A stretch of 64,000 nucleotides of DNA from Nageia nagi (taxonomy: Eukaryota > Pinophyta): contig JBITNC010000001.1 in the NCBI GenBank assembly GCA_050084985.1, forward strand, positions 202,182,001 to 202,246,000, written 5' to 3'. The number at the start of each line of letters is the position of its first letter. Position 1 is the stretch's first letter. The translations under genes were made by a program, and so were the position numbers. The notes under the pieces were generated by a model. It did not search any database. It had not been told where the DNA came from and saw only the letters and a program-made list of their open reading frames with translations. Positions 45,055-58,119 of the stretch are shown piece by piece.

Positions 45055-48000
45055 TGTAACACATCCTCCTATTCCTAACATCCAAAACCCTAAAATTTTA
45101 GACCTATTTTTTTATTAGTTTTATACACTTGAATGATCTAGGAATGGATCCTAGTGATCCATATGATCTTGTTCATGCTGCTAGCTAGTTAGCACCCACA
45201 TCACAAGATTGGGTAAAGTCTAGATTATCCGACCTTGATTAAATATCTTTTGGTGTTTACTCCACAATGCTCATCCCATTGAGGATATGCCTCATATGTG
45301 ACCCCACCATTTCCACTTCACAAAATGTGTAGTAGATTTATTGGGCACAACATAGTGGTTACCTACTTAGGCCCATGTCACCTGAGAGAATGCACATCCC
45401 ATAGGTTACACATCCTCACCCAATGTTAACCCTTCAAATCATAAGAGAAAATAGTTTATCCTAGGAAAACTTCCTTATGAGTAAGAAAATATCATCACCT
45501 ATGGAATAGTCTTCTACTTCTATGTGCTTAACTGTAAATAGTATGACTACTAAATTACCTTCACCCAATAACTATAGTTTTATTAATTGCTATTCTCATC
45601 TAATACCATGTCAAGGATATGAGACACTAGCTTGCCCATATCTATCAACTAGGCTCATCATGGGATCTAACATCCATATGCCCATATTTTGGGGATGCAT
45701 GAGTATTAAAGCAATACCCTTAAGTGCTTTGTATAGTCTAATTAATTTTAAGCAAGGTTATGAGATAAAAACCACCCAATACCTAATGATATTAGGATAA
45801 CTGATCCTAGATCAATTAATAGGAATCTAAGTTCCATGTTCATATCATGCATGAGGTATTAAAATAAATCATATTTCATATTTAAAATCAATAAACAAAG
45901 TGTATGGAGGATGAATCAAAAAAAGCTTGCTTAGTAAGTCACACAAAATATCCAAAAGTAATACAAATATCCCATATGCATTATAATACATAATTAATAC
46001 TACTTTATAAAATTTATCATACTAGTGTTTAGTAACATGCCTTGAGATGACACTAAAGTTAACTACTTCTATAAAGGAAGTGCAGCACGAAGTGGTCCTT
46101 ACTGAAGGTATATTCTTTTGGATTTTCATTTGTGATAAGGTTCTACCAATGAATATTCCATGCCAAATCCATCCAAAAGTTCCCTTTTTGGTTAAATTGA
46201 TTCTTTTGGGGTTTCTCTTTCATCTAGGTTATTTTCAATTTTATCTCTCCTTTCTATCATTACTCATATATTACACTATCAAATCTATTAGGTATTTATG
46301 GATCATTATTAGGGTTTACCATTAAAGTCAAGTCTCTAAATTTTTTTTGATGAATCTTAGGAGAATTATGATTGTGAATGATAATTTAACACTCTACTTA
46401 ATCCCATTTTATTCTATTTTAATCCCTTTATATTATTTACAACTTATTAGTAAGTTGTAAAATTAAACTTCTTCACCTAATTGAGTTTAGGATTATCTTT
46501 ATGAGTTTTACTTACCCAAATAGTTAAACTTCTAACTATGATAGTAAATTACATTTGATCATAATTATAATATAAATCCTTAGAGTTTGATTTTATTTTA
46601 GTGTATCCCCTTATAGTTATTACTACTAAAACATTCTTCTTGTATTCCAAATCTTATTTAGATAATGTGGGTCTTGAGACTATATTAGAGTAATAGGATC
46701 TACACTCATGAAAGAGAGAAAAATGGTAACTATCCAATTAGATATCACATTCTATCTATATTTTTATTTTATGTAGAGATAATGGGGTTAACTAATTAAA
46801 GGCTTAAGTATAATTTCATTGGATATAAATAAAGACATTATTTATTATCCTTGAATCCATATTACTTCATATTTTTTATTAACTACCTTCATATGGAATT
46901 ATATTTGGAATTCCTACTCTATAATTTAAGAGGTTTTATAAGAAAATACACTAGTTTAATTAATCCTTAAAGGATTTTAATTTTTTTTTACCAAGCGTGC
47001 ATTCCATAAAAGTATTTCATGATGATATTCAATTACAATAAATGATGGAAACCCTTAATAGTTATAAGAGGGTCCCTTACAATTTTAAATATATCAAATA
47101 CATCAATTTGATCATTTGGAGGTTTATAAAAATAGAAATGATTCCCTCCTTGATCTAATGCAACATAATAACTAAATAATCAATACTATCAAAGCTTGGC
47201 ATCCAAATAACATAGCTAAAAAGTTTCATATGTTTTATCAAGCATAACTATAAATAGAAAATGTAGAGAGGAAGGAGAGTAATTCAACAATAGTTCAAGA
47301 CATTACTAAATCTCAAAGCAAGAGGACTTCCTAGTTCCATGTAGAGGAGAGATAGAGGCATAATTTATTTTGCTATTCTCAGATTATTAAAGGGACTAGG
47401 AATCACTTTCTTAGATTATACAACTCCTTGCATTTGGACATAAAGCTATGTGGAAGACATCTTGGGATTTTACCTCCCTTGAGTATATTTGGAATGAAAA
47501 TAAGTGAAGTTAAATACATTTCCCTTCAATTGAAAGTTTTAATGATTAATTTCACACCATGAGGAGAGGAAAGAGAACTTTATAATCTATTTACAACACT
47601 ATCCTATTGTGCCTTTCCATGGTCTCTAGAATGGGTGCTAAGCTCATGCTAGGAGATCTATGAGAGCGAGGGAATTCTACGAAAGGATACAAAACCTTTT
47701 CTAGGCTAAAATTCCTATGAGTTTACATGAGGTAGTAATGTTTAAATATAGTCTTATCAAATAGATAAAATAATAAAAATGCCATAGGAGTTTGTATTTG
47801 AATCATTCCCATCAATAAATTTCAAATAAAAAATATAATAAACTTAAAAAGATAAAAAGTACCAACTATCACATGTAGTATGTCAAATAAAGCAATTAGT
47901 ATGTCCTTTCAAATACAACAAGGCCTATATCAACAACTAATTTCATAAACCTTTATCAAATAATCCTTCCATACAATATATTAAATAACACCAAGTAATA

Positions 48001-48966
48001 CTACTTTAACTAAGCATTTTAGCTTTATTGTCTAAAATGCAAAAGAATGCACTTCAACTTGAGAGAGGGAGAGACTTATCTTCTTCATGTAACTCTAAAC
48101 CCCAAAGCTTGAGAATAAAAATAATGATATAGTAGTCATTTTCCCTAATGTTCCACCCCCTTATTTATAGCCAAGGAGGTTCAAATATGTCCAAATAAAT
48201 GTGTAATCATCCCTTTAATAATTTTAATTGTGGGTCTTATTAAATTTGTTGATAAGTGTAGTGGAATTAAATACTTTGAACCTTTTTTTATATTAAATAA
48301 CAAATTAAGGCTAATTATTTCCCATAACTAACATAAAGAAACAAAATAAGTAGGGCCATATCTCAATTATTTTCATAAACCACCAAAATACCTTCTAATA
48401 TCCACAAAGTGACATTAGTCTTTTTAAATATCACTTTTTAACTTTTATCCTATTTTACTAACAACCCTAAGTAAACATTTAAATTCAATAGAAGAGAATA
48501 TTCTTTTCCCTTTTAGAAATAGTTTCAAAAATATATTGCAAGGTTTTAACACTCATTTTACCTATGATGATCCCTTCATCTTGCATGGTAAGTTCATTAG
48601 CATACACACACATATATACATTCATTATCAAAATTGGTAATCTTGCTTTGTAATTATGAAATGCAACTATATGATTTATGATGATCATTAGAGTTTATCA
48701 ATGAATGAATGCCAATCATTTTCTCACTCTTACCCTTTTATTTCTATCACCAATTCACCCTTGGTTCCTTGGGTCTTTTCTCGTACTTTCCATATCAATT
48801 TAACCTATATCCTATGTCATAAAATCTCAAAGCTGGCATCAAACTAACATAAATATAGCATATTGCTATTCAAAATTTATCATCACATAACATAATTCAA
48901 ACTTAATTTCATTCAAATCCTTGATAATACTTGATTCTTAATAGTGAAATTGGGCGGGTCATTACA
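45055..48966 (-). mobile_element. 5' LTR of the chromovirus-like element, 3912 bp
   Basis: Starts TGTAACACATCCTCC (one expected TGTAATG base changed) and ends GGGTCATTACA. It matches the left LTR over its whole length except for a ~1.08-kb segment missing at 47110-47116. Divergence of roughly an eighth of positions in sampled stretches indicates an old insertion. The frame 45522-45800 is the counterpart of the frame at 31583 in the other LTR and is not a gene. Confidence 0.85.
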
Positions 48967-48971
48967 TATAT

Positions 48972-49990
48972 CTATGGTCATAGGATCTGTCATTTGCAAA
49001 TCATTCACATCTCGAACATAAGAAGGATCAATAATGTACTTTTTGAGAAATCATACATGAAAAATATTATGGATTTTTACAAATTGGTATCAGATCAAGT
49101 TTGTATACAACATAAGTAATCTTGTCTATGATTTTAAATGGTTTTATAAATATGGAAATAAGCTTAGATGTCTTAATTGAGCTCTTTATTGGTCTAATGT
49201 GTAAGAAGATCATATCACTTACATTGAATACCCTAGGATTTCTTTTCATGTTAGCATAGATTTTTTGGTGATCAACAAACTTATTTAGCATTTTTTTGAT
49301 CTCACTCAACTGATACTCTATATTAGCAACCAATTTAGGTCCAATAATGGTTCTATATTTAAGATTATCTCAATAAATTTGGGTTCTACACTTTCTTCCA
49401 TAAAGGGCCTCAAATGGTGCCATACCTATAGAATAATTATGATAATTATTATATGAACATTATATGAGGTAAATATAATCTTTCCATTTTGAAGGATGAT
49501 CCATGCAATACATTCAAAGCATATCTTCAAGCATTTGGTTAACTCTTTTAGTATACCCATATATTTGAATATGATAGGTAGAATTGAAATTTATCTTAGT
49601 TACTTTGGATTCATGTAAGTTTCTCAAGAATTATGATGTAAATTTCCTACCCCTATTTGAAATTATGGTCTGAGGAAATACATGCAATGAAAAATTTACT
49701 TTAACATACTTGTTAGCTATATTATGGGCATCATCCATAGTGTTTCTAGGTGTGAAATGAGCTACCTTTGTAAGTTTATCAATCACCACAAAATTTTCAT
49801 CATGATGATATTTTATTTTTGGTAATTCTACTATGAAATCCATGCTAACTACTTGCCATTTTTGACTTGGCACATCATGTGGATGAAGTAGTCCAACAAG
49901 ATGCATATGCTGAACCTTTACTTAATTTCTTTTGAATACACTAAGAGTTATCCTCAAGTGATGGTCATGTTCATACTTATTTTTAAAATA
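48972..49990 (-). pseudogene. Integrase of the outer Ty3/gypsy element
   Basis: On the minus strand, 49906-49631 reads GLLHPHDVPSQKWQVVSMDF, ELPKIKYHHDENFVVIDKLT and KVAHFTPRNTMDDAHNIANK, a Ty3/gypsy integrase core. The first catalytic Asp is kept, the second is Asn (ISNRG for ISDRG) and the third is Lys (YTKRVNQ for QTERVNQ). The segment 49333-49067 is the C-terminal part (KMLNKFVDHQKIYANMKRNP, DKITYVVYKLDL). It stops at 48967, where the inner element begins, and resumes at 31116. Upstream reverse transcriptase is not seen beyond 49990, so the element is truncated there. Confidence 0.8.
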
Positions 49991-52900
49991 AATTAAGATC
50001 TCAAATTCCTATTGATTTATCAATATTTTACAAAGGGATATGAACATTATGTGTATCCTTCTAGATCCTTTCCCTTATTTATTTTTGGAAAAAACAACAC
50101 AAGGGGTTGCAATACATTCCTTTTGCAAATTTTGCATCTTTTAGGAGACATGAATAATCAAGAAAATGGATATTGAGGCAAAATGGGATGGAAAAATATA
50201 AGTATGAGAATTTGTGAAATTGAAAGGGTATATGTAGAAGAAACTAGGGAGCAAGTAGCAACATTCTTAATTCTTTAGAATAATACTTGTAGATTTGATT
50301 ATGGGAAAAAATATTAGGCCAAGTATTTTCATTTATTTTGGCATTAAATCTTTAAATAGGTAACATCACATCATGAGGAACAAGTTCTTTATTTTCTAAA
50401 TATAGTTATCCTATTCCTTTTGTGATGTCATTGACTTTAATAGTATTCTTTTAGATTTAGGAGGAAAAATGATATATTTTTAAGGTGATGTTAGATCATG
50501 TTTGGCTCATTAAAAGGCTTATTATGACATTACCTTTTCTTTTACATTTTCTTTGGTCAATTTTTCAATAATCCATGAAATGATGCTTTCTTTGGGATAT
50601 GCCATTTTTTACTACAAAAGAATCCTTTTATAGATTTTTGAAATGATAGTATATGTGCTTCCTTTTTGTGTATCTAGATTATTTTTGAACTCTTTATGAT
50701 CATATTTGCAAACTCTAAGGTCCTAATTTCTACTTCTCTCCAAGGAAAATGTTAGCAGCTAAGCCATAACCAAATGGCTAAAATCCAAGATTTCAAATTT
50801 TGGATTTGGTATTAAGTTAGGTTCTACTTCTGATATGTTTTCCTAAATTTTATTTATTTATTTATTTTCCTAGTAAAATAAGCCAACATTAGAATAATTT
50901 TGGCTTGTTACATACCTTAAAATTATAAATTATAAAATTATTGCCTATAGAGTCACCTCAAACATACACACACACAAACACACACACAAAAGCATATATA
51001 TATATATATATGACTTAACTATGCTTTACTATCCTCATCATGTTTAATTGAATAATTGATGTTTCTATGGTGTACTTGTATAGATCAATGTAAAACTAAT
51101 GGTGGATATTTAATTTCATTAAGTAGGAAGGGAATTCAAAATTATTGCACATGCCTATAAAACCATCCATAAAGTTTCATCTTTCACACACTCAACTATG
51201 CTTGAACTATCTCTTTGTGTTTGATTTTTTCAATTTGATATTTGAAAATATTGGGCATAACATTATGCATGCCCCATTATCATTATCGAGGAGGATCTAG
51301 AATGGAAGCACTTGATCTAGTCAAAGAAATGCTAGAGGCATAAAGAAAAGAGATAGAGGCACAAGAAGTGATGATCATATTGAAACAAAATTTTATTGGT
51401 CAAATTATCATAAGATTTTTTGGGCCTAGCTTCATTAAATTTATCCTCAACATATTTAGTTGAACTAAATCAAACTATTATAATACAATTTGATGATATG
51501 TAAATAATTATAAGAAGGATTAATATGTATGTTTAACATTCTATAATTAAGAATAGAAGAATAAAATTGTATTATATAATTTTAGGTAACATCCTTATAT
51601 GCAAGGGTGCTTTTCACTTCTAGGCTTTCCATTCTTATCAAGAAAATTAGCCCAAGAAACATAGTTAACATATTCCATCACAATCCAACAAACATACATG
51701 TTTATCGAAGAATAATCTAATCATGGGATATGTATGGTATGATTCTTATAGTGTTAATTATATTGATATTAGATTGATAAGCACATTAAAAAGTGTATTC
51801 GTCAATAATCAATAATCATAAGAAAGTAACTTATTTCATTAGGTTAATAATAAGAAAGTAACTTATTTCATTAGGTTTAAATTTTTTAGTACCTTCCAAG
51901 ACAATTTTAATTAAAATCTTACCTAGATTAGAGATCATGCTTAGTATGTAAATATTACATATTTATGAATATGTTGATAGATTATAATGATCAATTTAAG
52001 GGGCCTATGTGAGTTAGGAATAGTAAATAGTACTAAATAGTAGTAAGAAATACATATAACAAGATTTATATAAGAATGTGATTAATCTCTATTGGTTGTA
52101 TTTTAGCTAATGGGATAATGTTTGGTCTAATAAATGATGGAAATAACCATTGTAATTCTAAAAGGTTTGTTGCATCTTAGGTATTGAGATAAATAGATAC
52201 CTAGATCCAATTCTAGGTTATATGTAGGAAGAAGATAAATAGCCACTTACTTATATGAAAGTTAGTAGCTCAAGGATTCTCTAGGTTGATTTGGATTTCA
52301 TATTGCTCCTTGTGCTAGTATGTGGGATCTCAACAAACCATAGATAAGCCTTTTCTCCATGCTCATCCTCCATGTTAGTATGCACCTCTACACAAGTATA
52401 CTGGGGAATTATTATTGATGGTATAATAAGATCAAGAGGTAATTAGTGATATGTCAATAGGATATTGGCAACATGCTAACAAATTATGGGATTCCATAGG
52501 AGATTGGAAGCATGCCAATGATTTTGATGAAATACAAAGTGAAGAAAAATAACACATCGAGAGGATTATGGCAACACTGTAAGAGGAGATAGACAACACA
52601 CTATGTAGATATTTATGGTAACCATCAGTAGTTTTACATGGTAAGAATATTGAAATTAAGAGAGAGGTTGTTTGTATTGAGTGTTCTCAATTGTGACTCT
52701 AGATTTTATATCCTAACTATTGGTCACCAAGCCAAAGGACTATCCCATTATGTGATACCTCACTATCTCAAAGGCCATAAGTTTTTCTTATTTATATATC
52801 CATGGCTAATATCATATGAATATACTTCCATAAAATTTCAATTATTTTGGTATGTTACAATGTGAAAAGTTATAAGGAAAAATGTTAATCAAACATACAT

Positions 52901-53160
52901 TATACAAATAAAATAAACTAATTAAATATAAAATAAAATATATAGAATTAAATATTTGAAATTAGAAAAAAATCTTCTTTTAAAATATACAATAAAAGGA
53001 ATTATTTGATATAAACTTAAATATATTCATCTTATATTTATAATTTTTATCCCCTTTTATAACAATGATAACAAGTTTAGAAATTTATCACCCCATTTTC
53101 TAATAGGTTTCAAGACTGATTTCCTTTATATTAAAAGATATTTTTAAAGGGGGGATCTTT
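49991..53160. other. No gene seen
   Basis: AT-rich spacer to the right of the truncated outer element. The frame at 52638-52865 (75 codons) is unrecognised. No LTR, SINE or coding motif could be supported. Confidence 0.45.
50963..51011. repeat. Compound (CA)n-(TA)n microsatellite
   Basis: An acacac tract with a few interruptions (50963-50988) is followed within seven bases by an alternating TA run (50995-51011). Confidence 0.85.
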
Positions 53161-53210
53161 AAATTTTCTCTACTTCCCTCTAGCCTAGGTACTTCAAATC
53201 AAGATTTTTA

Positions 53211-53830
53211 TATCATCGATTAGAAATGTTATTTCCAAAATAAAATCATATTATGATAATCTTTATCAATTCAAGATTTTGGGTCCTAGATTTTCTAAGA
53301 CTCAGTGTTGATGTCATCAATTTAAGATATAAGGTCTTAGATAAAATTCAATAGCTTAAGATCTAGGAACTACTTGTGCCATGTAGAATGTTCTTAGTCA
53401 TTATCGATAAATATGCACCAACTTTGAGTGTCACATAACTTCAAACATAGTCTTGGGTGGTAGATAGTATTTTATCTTCAATATAAATATCACTCTTTCT
53501 ATCCCTTGGGGTCTTTTCTACCCATTATGTAATGTCATCACTCAAAAATACTAAATCTCAAATAAAGAGTCCATCATTATTGAGTTTTCCCTAGTCTCTA
53601 GAGTTACTAAAGGTTAGGGTTGACATCATCAGTTAGAAATTTTGATCCCTAGACAAAATTATAATTATCTTTAAAATATTGAGCCCTATATTGTCTCATC
53701 CTTAGGGTTTTTAAAACTTGATGTTGATGTCATCACTCATAAATATTTGGCCTCAAATAAACTTTTTTAATACTTACAAAAATTTCTAAGTATAAAAAAT
53801 TCTACTTAATTGAGTTATGGATTTCCAGTC
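53211..53830. repeat. Degenerate ~100-bp tandem array, about six units
   Basis: The anchor 'gatgtcatca' with a following 'nttanaaat' and 'ctagacaaaat' recurs at about 53211, 53311, 53429, 53531, 53622 and 53725. A preceding 'tagggtttt/ctaagact' motif is shared by several units. Spacing is 91-118 bases. Units are strongly diverged. No relation to the 190-bp array at the window start could be shown beyond a shared 'gatgacatca'-like word. Confidence 0.6.
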
Positions 53831-56800
53831 CTTATGATCTCCAATCAAGGTTTTTTTATGAAAATTGAATTTTCTTTACTGATACATAATGGAAGAAGGA
53901 AATCAAGAATAGGGAACAACTAGTCAAAAAGAAATATAGGAACCATGAAGTTAAGAAAAATGTATATGTTGGAAATTCCCAAATGCAAGTTAAGAATTTT
54001 GATATTACTCAAATGTGTCAATTATTTAACACCATTTTTCATGAGATACCTTGATAAGCATTCCAATATTAATAACCTTTTGAAGTTTATTTATTTTTAT
54101 TTCAAAACCTTTATTAAACTAATCTCTTTGTTGTATTACTTTCATTTTCATACTTAATTGAATGGAACTTGAGATAGTTACTTTCCTAAACATTTGATTT
54201 TTAATTTTCTTTCTTTGTTTATTGATACATGATTGTGCATTGTTGCATAATATCTCTTGTAATTTTAGGGGTTAACTTACTCAATTGTACATGTTTGAGC
54301 ATTTAGTATTTGAATTTGTTCTTTTCTTGGTTCATCAATGCATGATTTTGTACCATCGCATAACATCTCCATTAAAAGAAAACATATAACTTGATCATTT
54401 TCATCATCTCTTTTATATATTTTCAAAATTCTCTCAAGATTATCATATACTTGGGCAATATCACATCCTCCAAAGATATTATATAATATAATACATTCTA
54501 CACAACCACAAAGTAAAACTCTACAACATGATATACAACATAACATAACAATCATAGTACATAATATAGAACATGATATGATTATTATAGCATATAATAT
54601 ATAACATAAGATGATAATCATAACACACCATATTTTTCATAATTTATCACAAAATAATTATTTCTATACATGGCTTTTTAAAAGTACAAGATCTAGGAAT
54701 GCCTAGTCAAAATTACCATAAAATTCAATGAAAAGATCTTCAAACTCTAGGGTCTCTAATGAAAAATTCCATAGAAAATGCAATGCTAAATAAACTTATG
54801 GTTTGTGAAAAATATGTTAGATTCACCAATTTATTGATACTAAAAATTAATTTTATTGATAAATTTAATATCAACTATAATAAATGATAAATTTTAATTA
54901 AAGGGATAATAAATGGAAATTTTAATACAAAAGAGGTCTAGTTTCTTCAATACTTTTAACCTAACAAATTTGAATACAAATGATTAATTAAAAACTTTTC
55001 ATTTACATGTGTCATGGCCCAACCCATTGGGACCACAATCTTAATAGACCCTATTATTTACTATGTTGAATAGTTTGGTGTGAATGTATTTTTTCTTGAA
55101 CATTTGGTATTAAATTATCTTAGTAAATCAAGTTTGGCATGTACAAAGTTTGGAATTGTTTGTAGAATTTGTTGTTTAATTTATGAGTAATTGAATGTAT
55201 TTTTTAATATGATTACAATTCAAATACTCCTAATAAAATTAAATTTTGCAAGTCATGAAGTGATGGGATAGATTTTAAGATATAACATTGATAGCTTTGA
55301 ATAAGTTTTTCATTAGGATAATATTTTTGTATATACCTTTTACTTATTATTTATAAATTTATAGATCCACATACAAAAATACAATATAGGGGTATAAAAT
55401 AAATTATTTTAATAAGTGTTATTTATTAAAATATATGTCAAAATCCTATAAAAAACCTAAGCAATGGAAATTAATATTAAACCTAGAATTACTAAGTTAT
55501 AATCCTAAATATTTACCACTATCATATTACTTAAGATTATAATTAACTAACTCTAAATCTTAATCCATTTAGGAAAATTCAAGTGTGAAAGGGTTATAAT
55601 GTGATTAAGTGCTCATTATATTGTTTCCATGGAAAGAACATTAGTTAATATCTTGATAGAATATGTATTTGATTATTCACCAACTTAGTTAGATAAATGG
55701 AAAGGGGAGCATCTATATACATCAACCCTTGGATATGCTTCAAGAGGAAGCTAGGCATTTGAACTTAAAATTCTTTGTAATCTATTTTAGAGTAAAATTA
55801 AACCCAATCAGAAAGGAATCAAGGTAATTTTTGAGGAGAACCTAGGAGAATGTAGACCACCTATTGTCATGATTAAAAACTAGTTATATAGTTTATCTGT
55901 AAGTAAAAATCCATGTTGAGATGATGATGTATATCATGGAGGGTATTATAGGGTTTGCAAATTTGGTTTAGATTATCATCAATGTCTACAACTTCAATGA
56001 TTTATTCCTTCAGTTCATATAATACCCATGAAATATCATGAGTACTTTAAGTATTTTAAATAGGCCTAAGGTTAGTTCATATAGAGGTAGAACATTGGTA
56101 GAAAATTTACAAAATATCCCATGATTTCTATATTTTTGGGTGCAATTTGGAGGATTATAGTATTAGGAAATATGATCTCTTTTATTTCCATGATGTGGGT
56201 ATAACATGAAGGTATGAATAGAGTTGAAGAGATCTCATTAAGGATACCAATATTAGAGGAATTTAATGGTATCAATATTCAAGGTGATTAGAATTTTACA
56301 ATTTGATCAAGTAGGTGCTTTGTACTTCTTCTAAAGTACTATGAATAACTTATTATTATAATTTTTAAACTTACTTATATGAATGAACTTGGTTTCATTA
56401 ATTGGAGAGGGTTTGAATACCACCCTAACTAGGGATTATGAAGTTAACATGTATGATTCTCTAGGTTCCTTTATATTTGAATACAGGAACTTCAAAACCC
56501 TAAATTCATAATCAAGGTGTGAGCATGAAGTTATTTATTGATTAGAGTTTTTAGTAAAATTGAATTACATTTGTAGGAGATAATAGAGGGTCCTAGTGCC
56601 ATCCTTTCTTTGGCATTTCATAAGAGTGTTTACTCAAATAAAATTATGACTAGATATCATTTTACTTTAGGGTTTTATACTTGGTTGATTTCAAATTGGT
56701 ACACTATTTATTGGAAATTCATAGGGATTAGCATATTCCTCTATGTATTATGCTTCAATTAGGAAATGAAATCTACATAAATATTTACAAGTAAAAAAAC

Positions 56801-57565
56801 ATAGTTAAATTTTAAAGTAAATAAATAAGGTTTGTATATTCCCAAAATAATGCAGATAATAAAATCCATGATAAGCCATTACAACAAATGAGATTTACAG
56901 TAACACCCTGAAGTATTTCTAATATGGTAAAGCCTAAATATTGCATGTGATTTGTTCAATATGAATTTCATAGGATGTAAAAGCTTTCTATTGAAGTAAT
57001 TATTCATACCAGTTGATTAGATAAAACCTATGGTGATAGTTTCGTACCTTATTTATAAAAAAATTAATGATATTATTTGAATGATATAACAACTTATAGA
57101 AATCTTACTTATATAGCATGCTAGTGTTAAATAAGCGTATAATGAGATAGAAAGGTTTTTTTCCAAGTCCTTGATGAAATATTTCATTATGAATAGTAAT
57201 TGATAGGTCTAACTCATAAAAAAATATTTTCTTGTAGTAGCTATATTAATTATACTTAAGAATAAATTAGCTATATATCAAATGATTTTTGCTTGTTAAA
57301 AACTATGAATGTAGAAATAAGTTTACAAAACATTTTACTTCTTGGATAAGCATTGTTAATGCTTTATAAACCATGATTGAAACATGTGATAGATTAAATC
57401 AAATGCATATGATGTTTATTTTATTTTAATATATTTTATGTTTAATGATTGTAATGCTTTATGATGTTTACCTTATGCAATGGAAAAATTCAATACACAT
57501 TATGATGAAATATATGACTATATTAATTCTACATATTTTATTTTAGGATATCATGGATCATGAAA
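53831..57565. other. No gene seen; possible LTR start at 55009
   Basis: AT-rich spacer. Two related ~50-base blocks ('ttgatacatgattgtgcattg...cataatatctc' at about 54221 and 'atcaatgcatgattttgtacc...cataacatctcc' at about 54330) form a local duplication. At 54470-54615 a low-complexity 'cataatata/acatgatat' stretch underlies the 114-codon minus-strand frame 54277-54621. TGTCATGGCCCAACCC at 55009 resembles a gypsy LTR start, but no matching end, polypurine tract or second copy was found. Confidence 0.4.
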
Positions 57566-57979
57566 TGTTTGAATTTGAGTTGGATTATATGTTTTCCCAT
57601 TCATTATTTAAAAATGTGCTCAGCCCCTCATTTTGTAGAGTGAAATGCAACTGCTTTTTCCAAATAGGAACATGTTTCCCAAATGTGCCAACAATAATTT
57701 TTTTGGGTAGAGATTAATAAAAATTATTTATATGTATTTTTTATTGTGTTTTTCTTGATTCTATTGCAAGGATTATTTTTTTGATAGATTTTACTTTATG
57801 TTTAGAGTGTGTTGGAATTACTTGCAAGTATGGTTGATATACTTTATGAGTTTTGTAGCTCATGAGGCTTGCATGCCTCATTTATTATATTTTGGAAGTA
57901 TCCTTGGATAGTTGTAAATCAAGGTACTATATATATAGTACTTGTTCATTTGATGAATGTAATGAGATAAAATTTCTCA
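57566..57979 (+). mobile_element. 5' LTR of the copia element, 414 bp
   Basis: Begins TGTTTGAATTTGAG and ends ATTTCTCA. It matches the 3' copy along its length. A TATA-type promoter element in a palindrome, ggtactatatatatagtact, lies at about 57921-57942. Divergence from the 3' LTR is substantial, indicating an old insertion. Confidence 0.85.
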
Positions 57980-57982
57980 TTA

Positions 57983-57995
57983 TGGTATTAGATCC
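57983..57995 (+). other. Primer-binding site of the copia element
   Basis: tggtattagatcc three bases after the LTR end resembles the initiator tRNA-Met site (tggtatcagagcc) with two or three changes. Confidence 0.75.
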
Positions 57996-58119
57996 AATAA
58001 GTTCTCTTGGATAGAAAAAGAGAGTGCTATGACTTTGTGAAGATTTATCAAGTTTTCATAAAAGAGTGATCCAAAAGGTCTAGTTGGAATTGTGAGGATT
58101 TTTTTGTTGATAATAGAAG

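Larger units (their letters stand above)
31117..48966 (-). mobile_element. Chromovirus-like Ty3/gypsy element with ~4-5 kb LTRs, minus strand
   Basis: Left LTR 31117-40209 (interrupted by a solo LTR), internal 40210-45054 (4845 bp), right LTR 45055-48966. In the minus orientation the order is LTR, primer-binding site, gag, protease, reverse transcriptase, RNase H, integrase with chromodomain-like tail, polypurine tract, LTR. LTR ends are TGTAATG/CATTACA. Flanks are aatat (31112-31116) and tatat (48967-48971), four of five identical, consistent with a mutated target duplication. Domain order and the chromodomain-like tail place it with chromoviruses. Very long LTRs recall the Tekay/Del group; that lineage is an inference. 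Confidence 0.88.

Noticed and set aside
54277-54621. 114-codon minus-strand frame starting with a hydrophobic, Cys/Ile-rich segment
   Set aside because: The N-terminal half is translation of a cataatata low-complexity stretch; the rest resembles nothing known.
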